A program made the position numbers and the translations under genes. This document shows positions 30,401 to 43,320 of a DNA stretch of 64,000 nucleotides, one piece after another. The notes under the pieces are model-generated. The model was not told the DNA's origin. It saw only the letters and a list, made by a program, of their open reading frames with translations, and did no database searches. Position 1 is the first letter of the stretch; every line of letters starts with the position of its first letter. The stretch is from NCBI RefSeq assembly GCF_964340395.1, contig NC_135567.1:1033383-1097382 (forward strand), in the 5' to 3' direction. This stretch comes from Glandiceps talaboti. Its lineage: Eukaryota > Hemichordata > Enteropneusta > Spengelidae.

Positions 30401-33400
30401 AAATCTAACACTTAGTCTGCTCACTGAGGCTTTAAAATCTAACACTTAGACTGCTAACTGAGGTTTTGAAATTTAACACTTAGACTGCTAACTGAGGCTT
30501 TAAAATCTAACACTTAGACTGCTAACTGAGGTTTTAAAATCTAACACTTAGACTGCTAACTGAGGTTTTAAAATCTAACACTTAGACTGCTCTCTGAGGT
30601 TTTAAAATCTAACACTTAGACTGCTAACTGAGGCTTTAAAATCTAACACTTAGACTGCTAACTGAGGTTTTAAAATCTAACACTTAGTCTGCTCACTGAG
30701 GCTTTAAAATCTAACACTTAGTCTGCTCACTGAGGCTTTAAAATCTAACACTTAGTCTGCTCACTGAGGCTTTAAAATCTAACACTTAGACTGCTAACTG
30801 AGGCTTTAAAATCTAACACTTAGACTGTTAACTGAGGCTTTAAAATCTAACACTTAGTCTGCTCACTGAGGTTTTGAAATCTAACACTTAGACTGTTAAC
30901 TGAGGCTTTAAAATCTAACACTTAGACTGCTAACTGAGGTTTTAAAATCTAACACTTAGACTGCTCACTGAGGCTTTAAAATCTAACACTTAGACTGCTA
31001 ACTGAGGCTTTAAAATCTAACACTTAGTCTGCTCACTGAAGCTTTAAAATCTAACACTTAGTCTGCTCACTGAGGTTTTGAAATTTAACACTTAGACTGT
31101 TAACTGAGGCTTTAAAATCTAACACTTAGACTGCTAACTGAGGTTTTGAAATCTAACACTTAGACTGCTAACTGAGGCTTTAAAATCTAACACTTAGACT
31201 GCTCACTGAGGCTTTAAAATCTAACACTTAGACTGCTAACTGAGGCTTTAAAATCTAACACTTAGTCTGCTCACTGAAGCTTTAAAATCTAACACTTAGA
31301 CTGCTAACTGAGGTTTTGAAATCTAACACTTAGACTGCTAACTGAGGTTTTGAAATCTAACACTTAGTCTGCTCACTGAAGTTTTGAAATCTAACACTTT
31401 AGTCTGCTCACTGAAGTTTTTGAAATCTAACACTTTAGTCTGCTCACTGAAGTTTTGAAATCTAACACTTAGACTGTTAACTGAGGTTTTGAATTCTAAC
31501 ACTTAGTCTGCTCACTGAGGTTTTGAATTCTAACACTTAGACTGCTAACTGAGGTTTTGAATTCTAACACTTAGTCTGCTCACTGAGGTTTTGAATTCTA
31601 ACACTTAGACTGGTAACTGAGGCTTTAAAATCTAACACTTAGTCTGCTCACTGAGGTTTTAAAATCTAACACTTAGACTGCTAACTGAGGCTTTAAAATC
31701 TAACACTTAGTCTGCTCACTGAGGTTTTAAAATCTAACACTTAGACTGCTAACTGAGGCTTTAAAATCTAACACTTAGTCTGCTCACTGAGGTTTTGAAT
31801 TCTAACACTTAGACTGCTAACTGAGGTTTTGAAATCTAACACTTAGACTGTTAACTGAGGCTTTAAAATCTAACACTTAGACTGCTAACTGAGGTTTTGA
31901 ATTCTAACACTTAGACTGCTAACTGAGGTTTTGAAATCTAACATTTAGACTGCTCACTGAGGTTTTAAAATCTAACACTTAGTCTGCTAATTGAGGTTTT
32001 AAAATCTAACACTTAGACTGCTAACTGAGGCTTTAAAATCTAACACTTAGACTGCTAACTGAGGTTTTGAAATCTAACATTTAGACTGCTCACTGAGGTT
32101 TTGAAATCTAACACTTAGACTGCTAACTGAGGTTTTGAAATCTAACACTTAGACTGCTAACTGAGGTTTTGAAATCTAACACTTAGTCTGCTCACTGAGG
32201 TTTTAAAATCTAACACTTAGTCTGCTAACTGAGGCTTTAAAATCTAACACTTAGACTGCTAACTGAGGTTTTAAAATCTAACACTTAGACTGCTAACTGA
32301 GGCTTTAAAATCTAACACTTAGTCTGTTAACCGAGGCTTTAAAATCTAACACTTAGACTGCTAACTGAGGTTTTGAATTCTAACACTTAGTCTGCTAATT
32401 CAGGTTTTGAAATCTAACATTTAGACTGCTCACTGAGGTTTTAAAATCTAACACTTAGTCTGCTAATTGAGGTTTTAAAATCTAACACTTAGACTGCTAA
32501 CTGAGGCTTTAAAATCTAACACTTAGACTGCTAACTGAGGCTTTAAAATCTAACACTTAGTCTGCTCACTGAGGTTTTGAAATCTAACACTTAGACTGCT
32601 AACTGAGGCTTTAAAATCTAACACTTAGTCTGCTCACTGAGGTTTTGAATTCTAACACTTAGACTGCTAACTGAGGTTTTGAAATCTAACACTTAGACTG
32701 CTAACTGAGGCTTTAAAATCTAACACTTAGACTGCTAACTGAGGCTTTAAAATCTAACACTTAGACTGCTAACTGAGGTTTTAAAATCTAACACTTAGTC
32801 TGCTCACTGAGGCTTTAAAATCTAACACTTAGTCTGCTCACTGAGGCTTTAAAATCTAACACTTAGTCTGCTCACTGAGGCTTTAAAATCTAACACTTAG
32901 ACTGCTAACTGAGGCTTTAAAATCTAACACTTAGACTGTTAACTGAGGCTTTAAAATCTAACACTTAGTCTGCTCACTGAGGTTTTGAAATTTAACACTT
33001 AGACTGTTAACTGAGGCTTTAAAATCTAACACTTAGACTGCTAACTGAGGTTTTAAAATCTAACACTTAGACTGCTCACTGAGGCTTTAAAATCTAACAC
33101 TTAGACTGCTAACTGAGGCTTTAAAATCTAACACTTAGTCTGCTCACTGAAGCTTTAAAATCTAACACTTAGTCTGCTCACTGAGGTTTTGAAATTTAAC
33201 ACTTAGACTGTTAACTGAGGCTTTAAAATCTAACACTTAGACTGCTAACTGAGGTTTTGAAATCTAACACTTAGACTGCTAACTGAGGCTTTAAAATCTA
33301 ACACTTAGACTGCTAACTGAGGTTTTGAAATCTAACACTTAGACTGCTAACTGAGGCTTTAAAATCTAACACTTAGACTGTTAACTGAGGTTTTGAAATC

Positions 33401-36400
33401 TAACACTTAGACTGCTAACTGAGGTTTTGAAATCTAACACTTAGACTGCTAACTGAGGCTTTAAAATCTAACACTTAGACTGTTAACTGAGGTTTTGAAA
33501 TCTAACACTTAGACTGCTCACTGAGGTTTTGAAATCTAACACTTAGTCTGCTCACTGAGGTTTTGAATTCTAACACTTAGACTGCTAACTGAGGTTTTGA
33601 AATCTAACACTTAGACTGCTAACTGAGGCTTTAAAATCTAACACTTAGACTGCTAACTGAGGCTTTAAAATCTAACACTTAGACTGCTAACTGAGGCTTT
33701 AAAATCTAACACTTAGTCTGCTCACTGAGGCTTTAAAATCTAACACTTAGTCTGCTCACTGAGGCTTTAAAATCTAACACTTAGACTGCTAACTGAGGTT
33801 TTGAAATTTAACACTTAGACTGCTAACTGAGGCTTTAAAATCTAACACTTAGACTGCTAACTGAGGTTTTAAAATCTAACACTTAGACTGCTAACTGAGG
33901 TTTTAAAATCTAACACTTAGACTGCTCTCTGAGGTTTTAAAATCTAACACTTAGACTGCTAACTGAGGCTTTAAAATCTAACACTTAGACTGCTAACTGA
34001 GGTTTTAAAATCTAACACTTAGTCTGCTCACTGAGGCTTTAAAATCTAACACTTAGTCTGCTCACTGAGGCTTTAAAATCTAACACTTAGTCTGCTCACT
34101 GAGGCTTTAAAATCTAACACTTAGACTGCTAACTGAGGCTTTAAAATCTAACACTTAGACTGTTAACTGAGGCTTTAAAATCTAACACTTAGTCTGCTCA
34201 CTGAGGTTTTGAAATCTAACACTTAGACTGTTAACTGAGGCTTTAAAATCTAACACTTAGACTGCTAACTGAGGTTTTAAAATCTAACACTTAGACTGCT
34301 CACTGAGGCTTTAAAATCTAACACTTAGACTGCTAACTGAGGCTTTAAAATCTAACACTTAGTCTGCTCACTGAAGCTTTAAAATCTAACACTTAGTCTG
34401 CTCACTGAGGTTTTGAAATTTAACACTTAGACTGTTAACTGAGGCTTTAAAATCTAACACTTAGACTGCTAACTGAGGTTTTGAAATCTAACACTTAGAC
34501 TGTTAACTGAGGCTTTAAAATCTAACACTTAGACTGCTCACTGAGGCTTTAAAATCTAACACTTAGACTGCTAACTGAGGCTTTAAAATCTAACACTTAG
34601 TCTGCTCACTGAAGCTTTAAAATCTAACACTTAGACTGCTAACTGAGGTTTTGAAATCTAACACTTAGACTGCTAACTGAGGTTTTGAAATCTAACACTT
34701 AGTCTGCTCACTGAAGTTTTGAAATCTAACACTTTAGTCTGCTCACTGAAGTTTTTGAAATCTAACACTTTAGTCTGCTCACTGAAGTTTTGAAATCTAA
34801 CACTTAGACTGTTAACTGAGGTTTTGAATTCTAACACTTAGTCTGCTCACTGAGGTTTTGAATTCTAACACTTAGACTGCTAACTGAGGTTTTGAATTCT
34901 AACACTTAGTCTGCTCACTGAGGTTTTGAATTCTAACACTTAGACTGGTAACTGAGGCTTTAAAATCTAACACTTAGTCTGCTCACTGAGGTTTTAAAAT
35001 CTAACACTTAGACTGCTAACTGAGGCTTTAAAATCTAACACTTAGTCTGCTCACTGAGGTTTTAAAATCTAACACTTAGACTGCTAACTGAGGCTTTAAA
35101 ATCTAACACTTAGTCTGCTCACTGAGGTTTTGAATTCTAACACTTAGACTGCTAACTGAGGTTTTGAAATCTAACACTTAGACTGTTAACTGAGGCTTTA
35201 AAATCTAACACTTAGACTGCTAACTGAGGTTTTGAATTCTAACACTTAGACTGCTAACTGAGGTTTTGAAATCTAACATTTAGACTGCTCACTGAGGTTT
35301 TAAAATCTAACACTTAGTCTGCTAATTGAGGTTTTAAAATCTAACACTTAGACTGCTAACTGAGGCTTTAAAATCTAACACTTAGACTGCTAACTGAGGT
35401 TTTGAAATCTAACATTTAGACTGCTCACTGAGGTTTTGAAATCTAACACTTAGACTGCTAACTGAGGTTTTGAAATCTAACACTTAGACTGCTAACTGAG
35501 GTTTTGAAATCTAACACTTAGTCTGCTCACTGAGGTTTTAAAATCTAACACTTAGTCTGCTAACTGAGGCTTTAAAATCTAACACTTAGACTGCTAACTG
35601 AGGTTTTAAAATCTAACACTTAGACTGCTAACTGAGGCTTTAAAATCTAACACTTAGTCTGTTAACCGAGGCTTTAAAATCTAACACTTAGACTGCTAAC
35701 TGAGGTTTTGAATTCTAACACTTAGTCTGCTAATTGAGGTTTTGAAATCTAACATTTAGACTGCTCACTGAGGTTTTAAAATCTAACACTTAGTCTGCTA
35801 ATTGAGGTTTTAAAATCTAACACTTAGACTGCTAACTGAGGCTTTAAAATCTAACACTTAGACTGCTAACTGAGGTTTTGAAATCTAACATTTAGACTGC
35901 TCACTGAGGTTTTGAAATCTAACACTTAGACTGCTAACTGAGGTTTTGAAATCTAACACTTAGACTGCTAACTGAGGTTTTGAAATCTAACACTTAGTCT
36001 GCTCACTGAGGTTTTAAAATCTAACACTTAGTCTGCTAACTGAGGCTTTAAAATCTAACACTTAGACTGCTCACTGAGGCTTTAAAATCTAACACTTAGT
36101 CTGCTCACTGAGGCTTTAAAATCTAACACTTAGTCTGCTAACTGAGGTTTTGAATTCTAACACTTAGACTGCTAATTGAGGTTTTAAAATCTAACACTTA
36201 GACTGCTAACTGAGGCTTTAAAATCTAACACTTAGACTGCTAACTGAGGCTTTAAAATCTAACACTTAGTCAGCTCACTGAGGTTTTAAAATCTAACACT
36301 TAGACTGCTAACTGAGGCTTTAAAATCTAACACTTAGTCTGCTCACTGAGGTTTTGAAATCTAACACTTAGACTGCTAACTGAGGCTTTAAAATCTAACA

Positions 36401-38305
36401 CTTAGTCTGCTCACTGAGGTTTTGAATTCTAACACTTAGACTGCTAACTGAGGTTTTGAAATCTAACACTTAGACTGCTAACTGAGGCTTTAAAATCTAA
36501 CACTTAGACTGCTAACTGAGGCTTTAAAATCTAACACTTAGACTGCTAACTGAGGTTTTAAAATCTAACACTTAGTCTGCTCACTGAGGCTTTAAAATCT
36601 AACACTTAGTCTGCTCACTGAGGCTTTAAAATCTAACACTTAGTCTGCTCACTGAGGCTTTAAAATCTAACACTTAGACTGCTAACTGAGGCTTTAAAAT
36701 CTAACACTTAGACTGTTAACTGAGGCTTTAAAATCTAACACTTAGTCTGCTCACTGAGGTTTTGAAATTTAACACTTAGACTGTTAACTGAGGCTTTAAA
36801 ATCTAACACTTAGACTGCTAACTGAGGTTTTAAAATCTAACACTTAGACTGCTCACTGAGGCTTTAAAATCTAACACTTAGACTGCTAACTGAGGCTTTA
36901 AAATCTAACACTTAGTCTGCTCACTGAAGCTTTAAAATCTAACACTTAGTCTGCTCACTGAGGTTTTGAAATTTAACACTTAGACTGTTAACTGAGGCTT
37001 TAAAATCTAACACTTAGACTGCTAACTGAGGTTTTGAAATCTAACACTTAGACTGCTAACTGAGGCTTTAAAATCTAACACTTAGACTGCTAACTGAGGT
37101 TTTGAAATCTAACACTTAGACTGCTAACTGAGGCTTTAAAATCTAACACTTAGACTGTTAACTGAGGTTTTGAAATCTAACACTTAGACTGCTAACTGAG
37201 GTTTTGAAATCTAACACTTAGACTGCTAACTGAGGCTTTAAAATCTAACACTTAGACTGTTAACTGAGGTTTTGAAATCTAACACTTAGACTGCTCACTG
37301 AGGTTTTGAAATCTAACACTTAGTCTGCTCACTGAGGTTTTGAATTCTAACACTTAGACTGCTAACTGAGGTTTTGAAATCTAACACTTAGACTGCTAAC
37401 TGAGGCTTTAAAATCTAACACTTAGACTGCTAACTGAGGCTTTAAAATCTAACACTTAGACTGCTAACTGAGGCTTTAAAATCTAACACTTAGTCTGCTC
37501 ACTGAGGCTTTAAAATCTAACACTTAGTCTGCTCACTGAGGCTTTAAAATCTAACACTTAGACTGCTAACTGAGGTTTTGAAATTTAACACTTAGACTGC
37601 TAACTGAGGCTTTAAAATCTAACACTTAGACTGCTAACTGAGGTTTTAAAATCTAACACTTAGACTGCTAACTGTGGTTTTAAAATCTAACACTTAGACT
37701 GCTCTCTGAGGTTTTAAAATCTAACACTTAGACTGCTAACTGAGGCTTTAAAATCTAACACTTAGACTGCTAACTGAGGTTTTAAAATCTAACACTTAGT
37801 CTGCTCACTGAGGCTTTAAAATCTAACACTTAGTCTGCTCACTGAGGCTTTAAAATCTAACACTTAGTCTGCTCACTGAGGCTTTAAAATCTAACACTTA
37901 GACTGCTAACTGAGGCTTTAAAATCTAACACTTAGACTGTTAACTGAGGCTTTAAAATCTAACACTTAGTCTGCTCACTGAGGTTTTGAAATCTAACACT
38001 TAGACTGTTAACTGAGGCTTTAAAATCTAACACTTAGACTGCTAACTGAGGTTTTAAAATCTAACACTTAGACTGCTCACTGAGGCTTTAAAATCTAACA
38101 CTTAGACTGCTAACTGAGGCTTTAAAATCTAACACTTAGTCTGCTCACTGAAGCTTTAAAATCTAACACTTAGTCTGCTCACTGAGGTTTTGAAATTTAA
38201 CACTTAGACTGTTAACTGAGGCTTTAAAATCTAACACTTAGACTGCTAACTGAGGTTTTGAAATCTAACACTTAGACTGCTAACTGAGGCTTTAAAATCT
38301 AACAC
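27402..38305. repeat. Three-copy higher-order repeat, unit 3,777 bp (111 monomers)
   Basis: Copies: A about 27402-31178, B about 31179-34513, C about 34514-38305. GACTGGTAAC lies at 27831, 31608 and 34943. TTAACCGAGG, with its CCGAG core at 28554, 32331 and 35666, is found only here. GACTGCTCTCTG lies at 30585, 33920 and 37697. Spacing is 3,777 then 3,335 for the left markers and 3,335 then 3,777 for the right marker. Copy B is therefore 442 bp (13 units) shorter than A and C, with the loss between the CCGAG and CTCTCTG markers. Private changes include C at 32401 in copy B and ACTGTGG near 37671 in copy C. Confidence 0.87.
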
Positions 38306-39806
38306 TTAGACTGCTAACTGAGGTTTTGAAATCTAACACTTAGACTGCTAACTGAGGCTTTAAAATCTAACACTTAGACTGTTAACTGAGGTTTTGAAAT
38401 CTAACACTTAGTCTGCTCACTGAGGTTTTGAAATCTAACACTTAGACTGCTAACTGAGGCTTTAAAATCTAACACTTAGACTGTTAACTGAGGTTTTGAA
38501 ATCTAACACTTAGACTGCTCACTGAGGTTTTGAAATCTAACACTTAGTCTGCTCACTGAGGTTTTGAATTCTAACACTTAGACTGCTAACTGAGGTTTTG
38601 AAATCTAACACTTAGACTGCTAACTGAGGCTTTAAAATCTAACACTTAGACTGCTAACTGAGGCTTTAAAATCTAACACTTAGTCTGCTCACTGAGGCTT
38701 TAAAATCTAACACTTAGTCTGCTCACTGAGGCTTTAAAATCTAACACTTAGACTGCTAACTGAGGCTTTAAAATCTAACACTTAGACTGTTAACTGAGGC
38801 TTTAAAATCTAACACTTAGTCTGCTCACTGAGGTTTTGAAATTTAACACTTAGACTGTTAACTGAGGCTTTAAAATCTAACACTTAGACTGCTAACTGAG
38901 GTTTTAAAATCTAACACTTAGACTGCTCACTGAGGCTTTAAAATCTAACACTTAGACTGCTAACTGAGGCTTTAAAATCTAACACTTAGTCTGCTCACTG
39001 AAGCTTTAAAATCTAACACTTAGTCTGCTCACTGAGGTTTTGAAATTTAACACTTAGACTGTTAACTGAGGCTTTAAAATCTAACACTTAGACTGCTAAC
39101 TGAGGTTTTGAAATCTAACACTTAGACTGCTAACTGAGGCTTTAAAATCTAACACTTAGACTGCTAACTGAGGTTTTGAAATCTAACACTTAGACTGCTA
39201 ACTGAGGCTTTAAAATCTAACACTTAGACTGTTAACTGAGGTTTTGAAATCTAACACTTAGACTGCTAACTGAGGTTTTGAAATCTAACACTTAGACTGC
39301 TAACTGAGGCTTTAAAATCTAACACTTAGACTGTTAACTGAGGTTTTGAAATCTAACACTTAGACTGCTCACTGAGGTTTTGAAATCTAACACTTAGTCT
39401 GCTCACTGAGGTTTTGAATTCTAACACTTAGACTGCTAACTGAGGTTTTGAAATCTAACACTTAGACTGTTAACTGAGGTTTTGAAATCTAACACTTAGA
39501 CTGCTAACTGAGGTTTTGAAATCTAACACTTAGACTGCTAACTGAGGCTTTAAAATCTAACACTTAGACTGTTAACTGAGGTTTTGAAATCTAACACTTA
39601 GACTGCTCACTGAGGTTTTGAAATCTAACACTTAGTCTGCTCACTGAGGTTTTGAATTCTAACACTTAGACTGCTAACTGAGGTTTTGAAATCTAACACT
39701 TAGACTGCTAACTGAGGCTTTAAAATCTAACACTTAGACTGCTAACTGAGGCTTTAAAATCTAACACTTAGACTGCTAACTGAGGCTTTAAAATCTAACA
39801 CTTAGT

Positions 39807-42800
39807 CTGCTAACTGAGGTTTTGAAATCTAACACTTAGACTGCTAACTGAGGCTTTAAAATCTAACACTTAGACTGCTAACTGAGGTTTTGAAATCTAA
39901 CACTTAGACTGCTAACTGAGGCTTTAAAATCTAACACTTAGACTGTTAACTGAGGTTTTGAAATCTAACACTTAGACTGCTAACTGAGGTTTTGAAATCT
40001 AACACTTAGACTGCTAACTGAGGCTTTAAAATCTAACACTTAGACTGTTAACTGAGGTTTTGAAATCTAACACTTAGACTGCTCACTGAGGTTTTGAAAT
40101 CTAACACTTAGTCTGCTCACTGAGGTTTTGAATTCTAACACTTAGACTGCTAACTGAGGTTTTGAAATCTAACACTTAGACTGCTAACTGAGGCTTTAAA
40201 ATCTAACACTTAGACTGCTAACTGAGGCTTTAAAATCTAACACTTAGACTGCTAACTGAGGCTTTAAAATCTAACACTTAGTCTGCTCACTGAGGCTTTA
40301 AAATCTAACACTTAGTCTGCTCACTGAGGCTTTAAAATCTAACACTTAGACTGCTAACTGAGGTTTTGAAATTTAACACTTAGACTGCTAACTGAGGCTT
40401 TAAAATCTAACACTTAGACTGCTAACTGAGGTTTTAAAATCTAACACTTAGACTGCTAACTGAGGTTTTAAAATCTAACACTTAGACTGCTCTCTGAGGT
40501 TTTAAAATCTAACACTTAGACTGCTAACTGAGGCTTTAAAATCTAACACTTAGACTGCTAACTGAGGTTTTAAAATCTAACACTTAGTCTGCTCACTGAG
40601 GCTTTAAAATCTAACACTTAGTCTGCTCACTGAGGCTTTAAAATCTAACACTTAGTCTGCTCACTGAGGCTTTAAAATCTAACACTTAGACTGCTAACTG
40701 AGGCTTTAAAATCTAACACTTAGACTGTTAACTGAGGCTTTAAAATCTAACACTTAGTCTGCTCACTGAGGTTTTGAAATCTAACACTTAGACTGTTAAC
40801 TGAGGCTTTAAAATCTAACACTTAGACTGCTAACTGAGGTTTTAAAATCTAACACTTAGACTGCTCACTGAGGCTTTAAAATCTAACACTTAGACTGCTA
40901 ACTGAGGCTTTAAAATCTAACACTTAGTCTGCTCACTGAAGCTTTAAAATCTAACACTTAGTCTGCTCACTGAGGTTTTGAAATTTAACACTTAGACTGT
41001 TAACTGAGGCTTTAAAATCTAACACTTAGACTGCTAACTGAGGTTTTGAAATCTAACACTTAGACTGCTAACTGAGGCTTTAAAATCTAACACTTAGACT
41101 GCTAACTGAGGTTTTGAAATCTAACACTTAGACTGCTAACTGAGGCTTTAAAATCTAACACTTAGACTGTTAACTGAGGTTTTGAAATCTAACACTTAGT
41201 CTGCTCACTGAGGTTTTGAAATCTAACACTTAGACTGCTAACTGAGGCTTTAAAATCTAACACTTAGTCTGCTCACTGAGGTTTTGAAATCTAACACTTA
41301 GACTGCTCACTGAGGTTTTGAAATCTAACACTTAGTCTGCTCACTGAGGTTTTGAATTCTAACACTTAGACTGCTAACTGAGGTTTTGAAATCTAACACT
41401 TAGACTGCTAACTGAGGCTTTAAAATCTAACACTTAGACTGCTAACTGAGGCTTTAAAATCTAACACTTAGTCTGCTCACTGAGGCTTTAAAATCTAACA
41501 CTTAGTCTGCTCACTGAGGCTTTAAAATCTAACACTTAGACTGCTAACTGAGGCTTTAAAATCTAACACTTAGACTGTTAACTGAGGCTTTAAAATCTAA
41601 CACTTAGTCTGCTCACTGAGGTTTTGAAATTTAACACTTAGACTGTTAACTGAGGCTTTAAAATCTAACACTTAGACTGCTAACTGAGGTTTTAAAATCT
41701 AACACTTAGACTGCTCACTGAGGCTTTAAAATCTAACACTTAGACTGCTAACTGAGGCTTTAAAATCTAACACTTAGTCTGCTCACTGAAGCTTTAAAAT
41801 CTAACACTTAGTCTGCTCACTGAGGTTTTGAAATTTAACACTTAGACTGTTAACTGAGGCTTTAAAATCTAACACTTAGACTGCTAACTGAGGTTTTGAA
41901 ATCTAACACTTAGACTGCTAACTGAGGCTTTAAAATCTAACACTTAGACTGCTAACTGAGGTTTTGAAATCTAACACTTAGACTGCTAACTGAGGCTTTA
42001 AAATCTAACACTTAGACTGTTAACTGAGGTTTTGAAATCTAACACTTAGACTGCTAACTGAGGTTTTGAAATCTAACACTTAGACTGCTAACTGAGGCTT
42101 TAAAATCTAACACTTAGACTGTTAACTGAGGTTTTGAAATCTAACACTTAGACTGCTCACTGAGGTTTTGAAATCTAACACTTAGTCTGCTCACTGAGGT
42201 TTTGAATTCTAACACTTAGACTGCTAACTGAGGTTTTGAAATCTAACACTTAGACTGCTAACTGAGGCTTTAAAATCTAACACTTAGACTGCTAACTGAG
42301 GCTTTAAAATCTAACACTTAGACTGCTAACTGAGGCTTTAAAATCTAACACTTAGTCTGCTCACTGAGGCTTTAAAATCTAACACTTAGTCTGCTCACTG
42401 AGGCTTTAAAATCTAACACTTAGACTGCTAACTGAGGTTTTGAAATTTAACACTTAGACTGCTAACTGAGGCTTTAAAATCTAACACTTAGACTGCTAAC
42501 TGAGGTTTTAAAATCTAACACTTAGACTGCTAACTGAGGTTTTAAAATCTAACACTTAGACTGCTCTCTGAGGTTTTAAAATCTAACACTTAGACTGCTA
42601 ACTGAGGCTTTAAAATCTAACACTTAGACTGCTAACTGAGGTTTTAAAATCTAACACTTAGTCTGCTCACTGAGGCTTTAAAATCTAACACTTAGTCTGC
42701 TCACTGAGGCTTTAAAATCTAACACTTAGTCTGCTCACTGAGGCTTTAAAATCTAACACTTAGACTGCTAACTGAGGCTTTAAAATCTAACACTTAGACT

Positions 42801-43320
42801 GTTAACTGAGGCTTTAAAATCTAACACTTAGTCTGCTCACTGAGGTTTTGAAATCTAACACTTAGACTGTTAACTGAGGCTTTAAAATCTAACACTTAGA
42901 CTGCTAACTGAGGTTTTAAAATCTAACACTTAGACTGCTCACTGAGGCTTTAAAATCTAACACTTAGACTGCTAACTGAGGCTTTAAAATCTAACACTTA
43001 GTCTGCTCACTGAAGCTTTAAAATCTAACACTTAGTCTGCTCACTGAGGTTTTGAAATTTAACACTTAGACTGTTAACTGAGGCTTTAAAATCTAACACT
43101 TAGACTGCTAACTGAGGTTTTGAAATCTAACACTTAGACTGCTAACTGAGGCTTTAAAATCTAACACTTAGACTGCTAACTGAGGTTTTGAAATCTAACA
43201 CTTAGACTGCTAACTGAGGCTTTAAAATCTAACACTTAGACTGTTAACTGAGGTTTTGAAATCTAACACTTAGTCTGCTCACTGAGGTTTTGAAATCTAA
43301 CACTTAGACTGCTAACTGAG
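39807..43320. repeat. 1.44-kb segment repeated at offset 2,074 bp
   Basis: Segment 39807-41246 matches 41881-43320 at an offset of exactly 61 units. Spot checks at 39841, 40021 and 40141 agree with their partners at 41915, 42095 and 42215. GACTGCTCTCTG at 40485 recurs at 42559. The segments diverge to the left at about 39806/41880 and to the right at about 41247/43321. No 35-bp units occur in either copy, consistent with the indel-free right part of the array. Confidence 0.75.
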
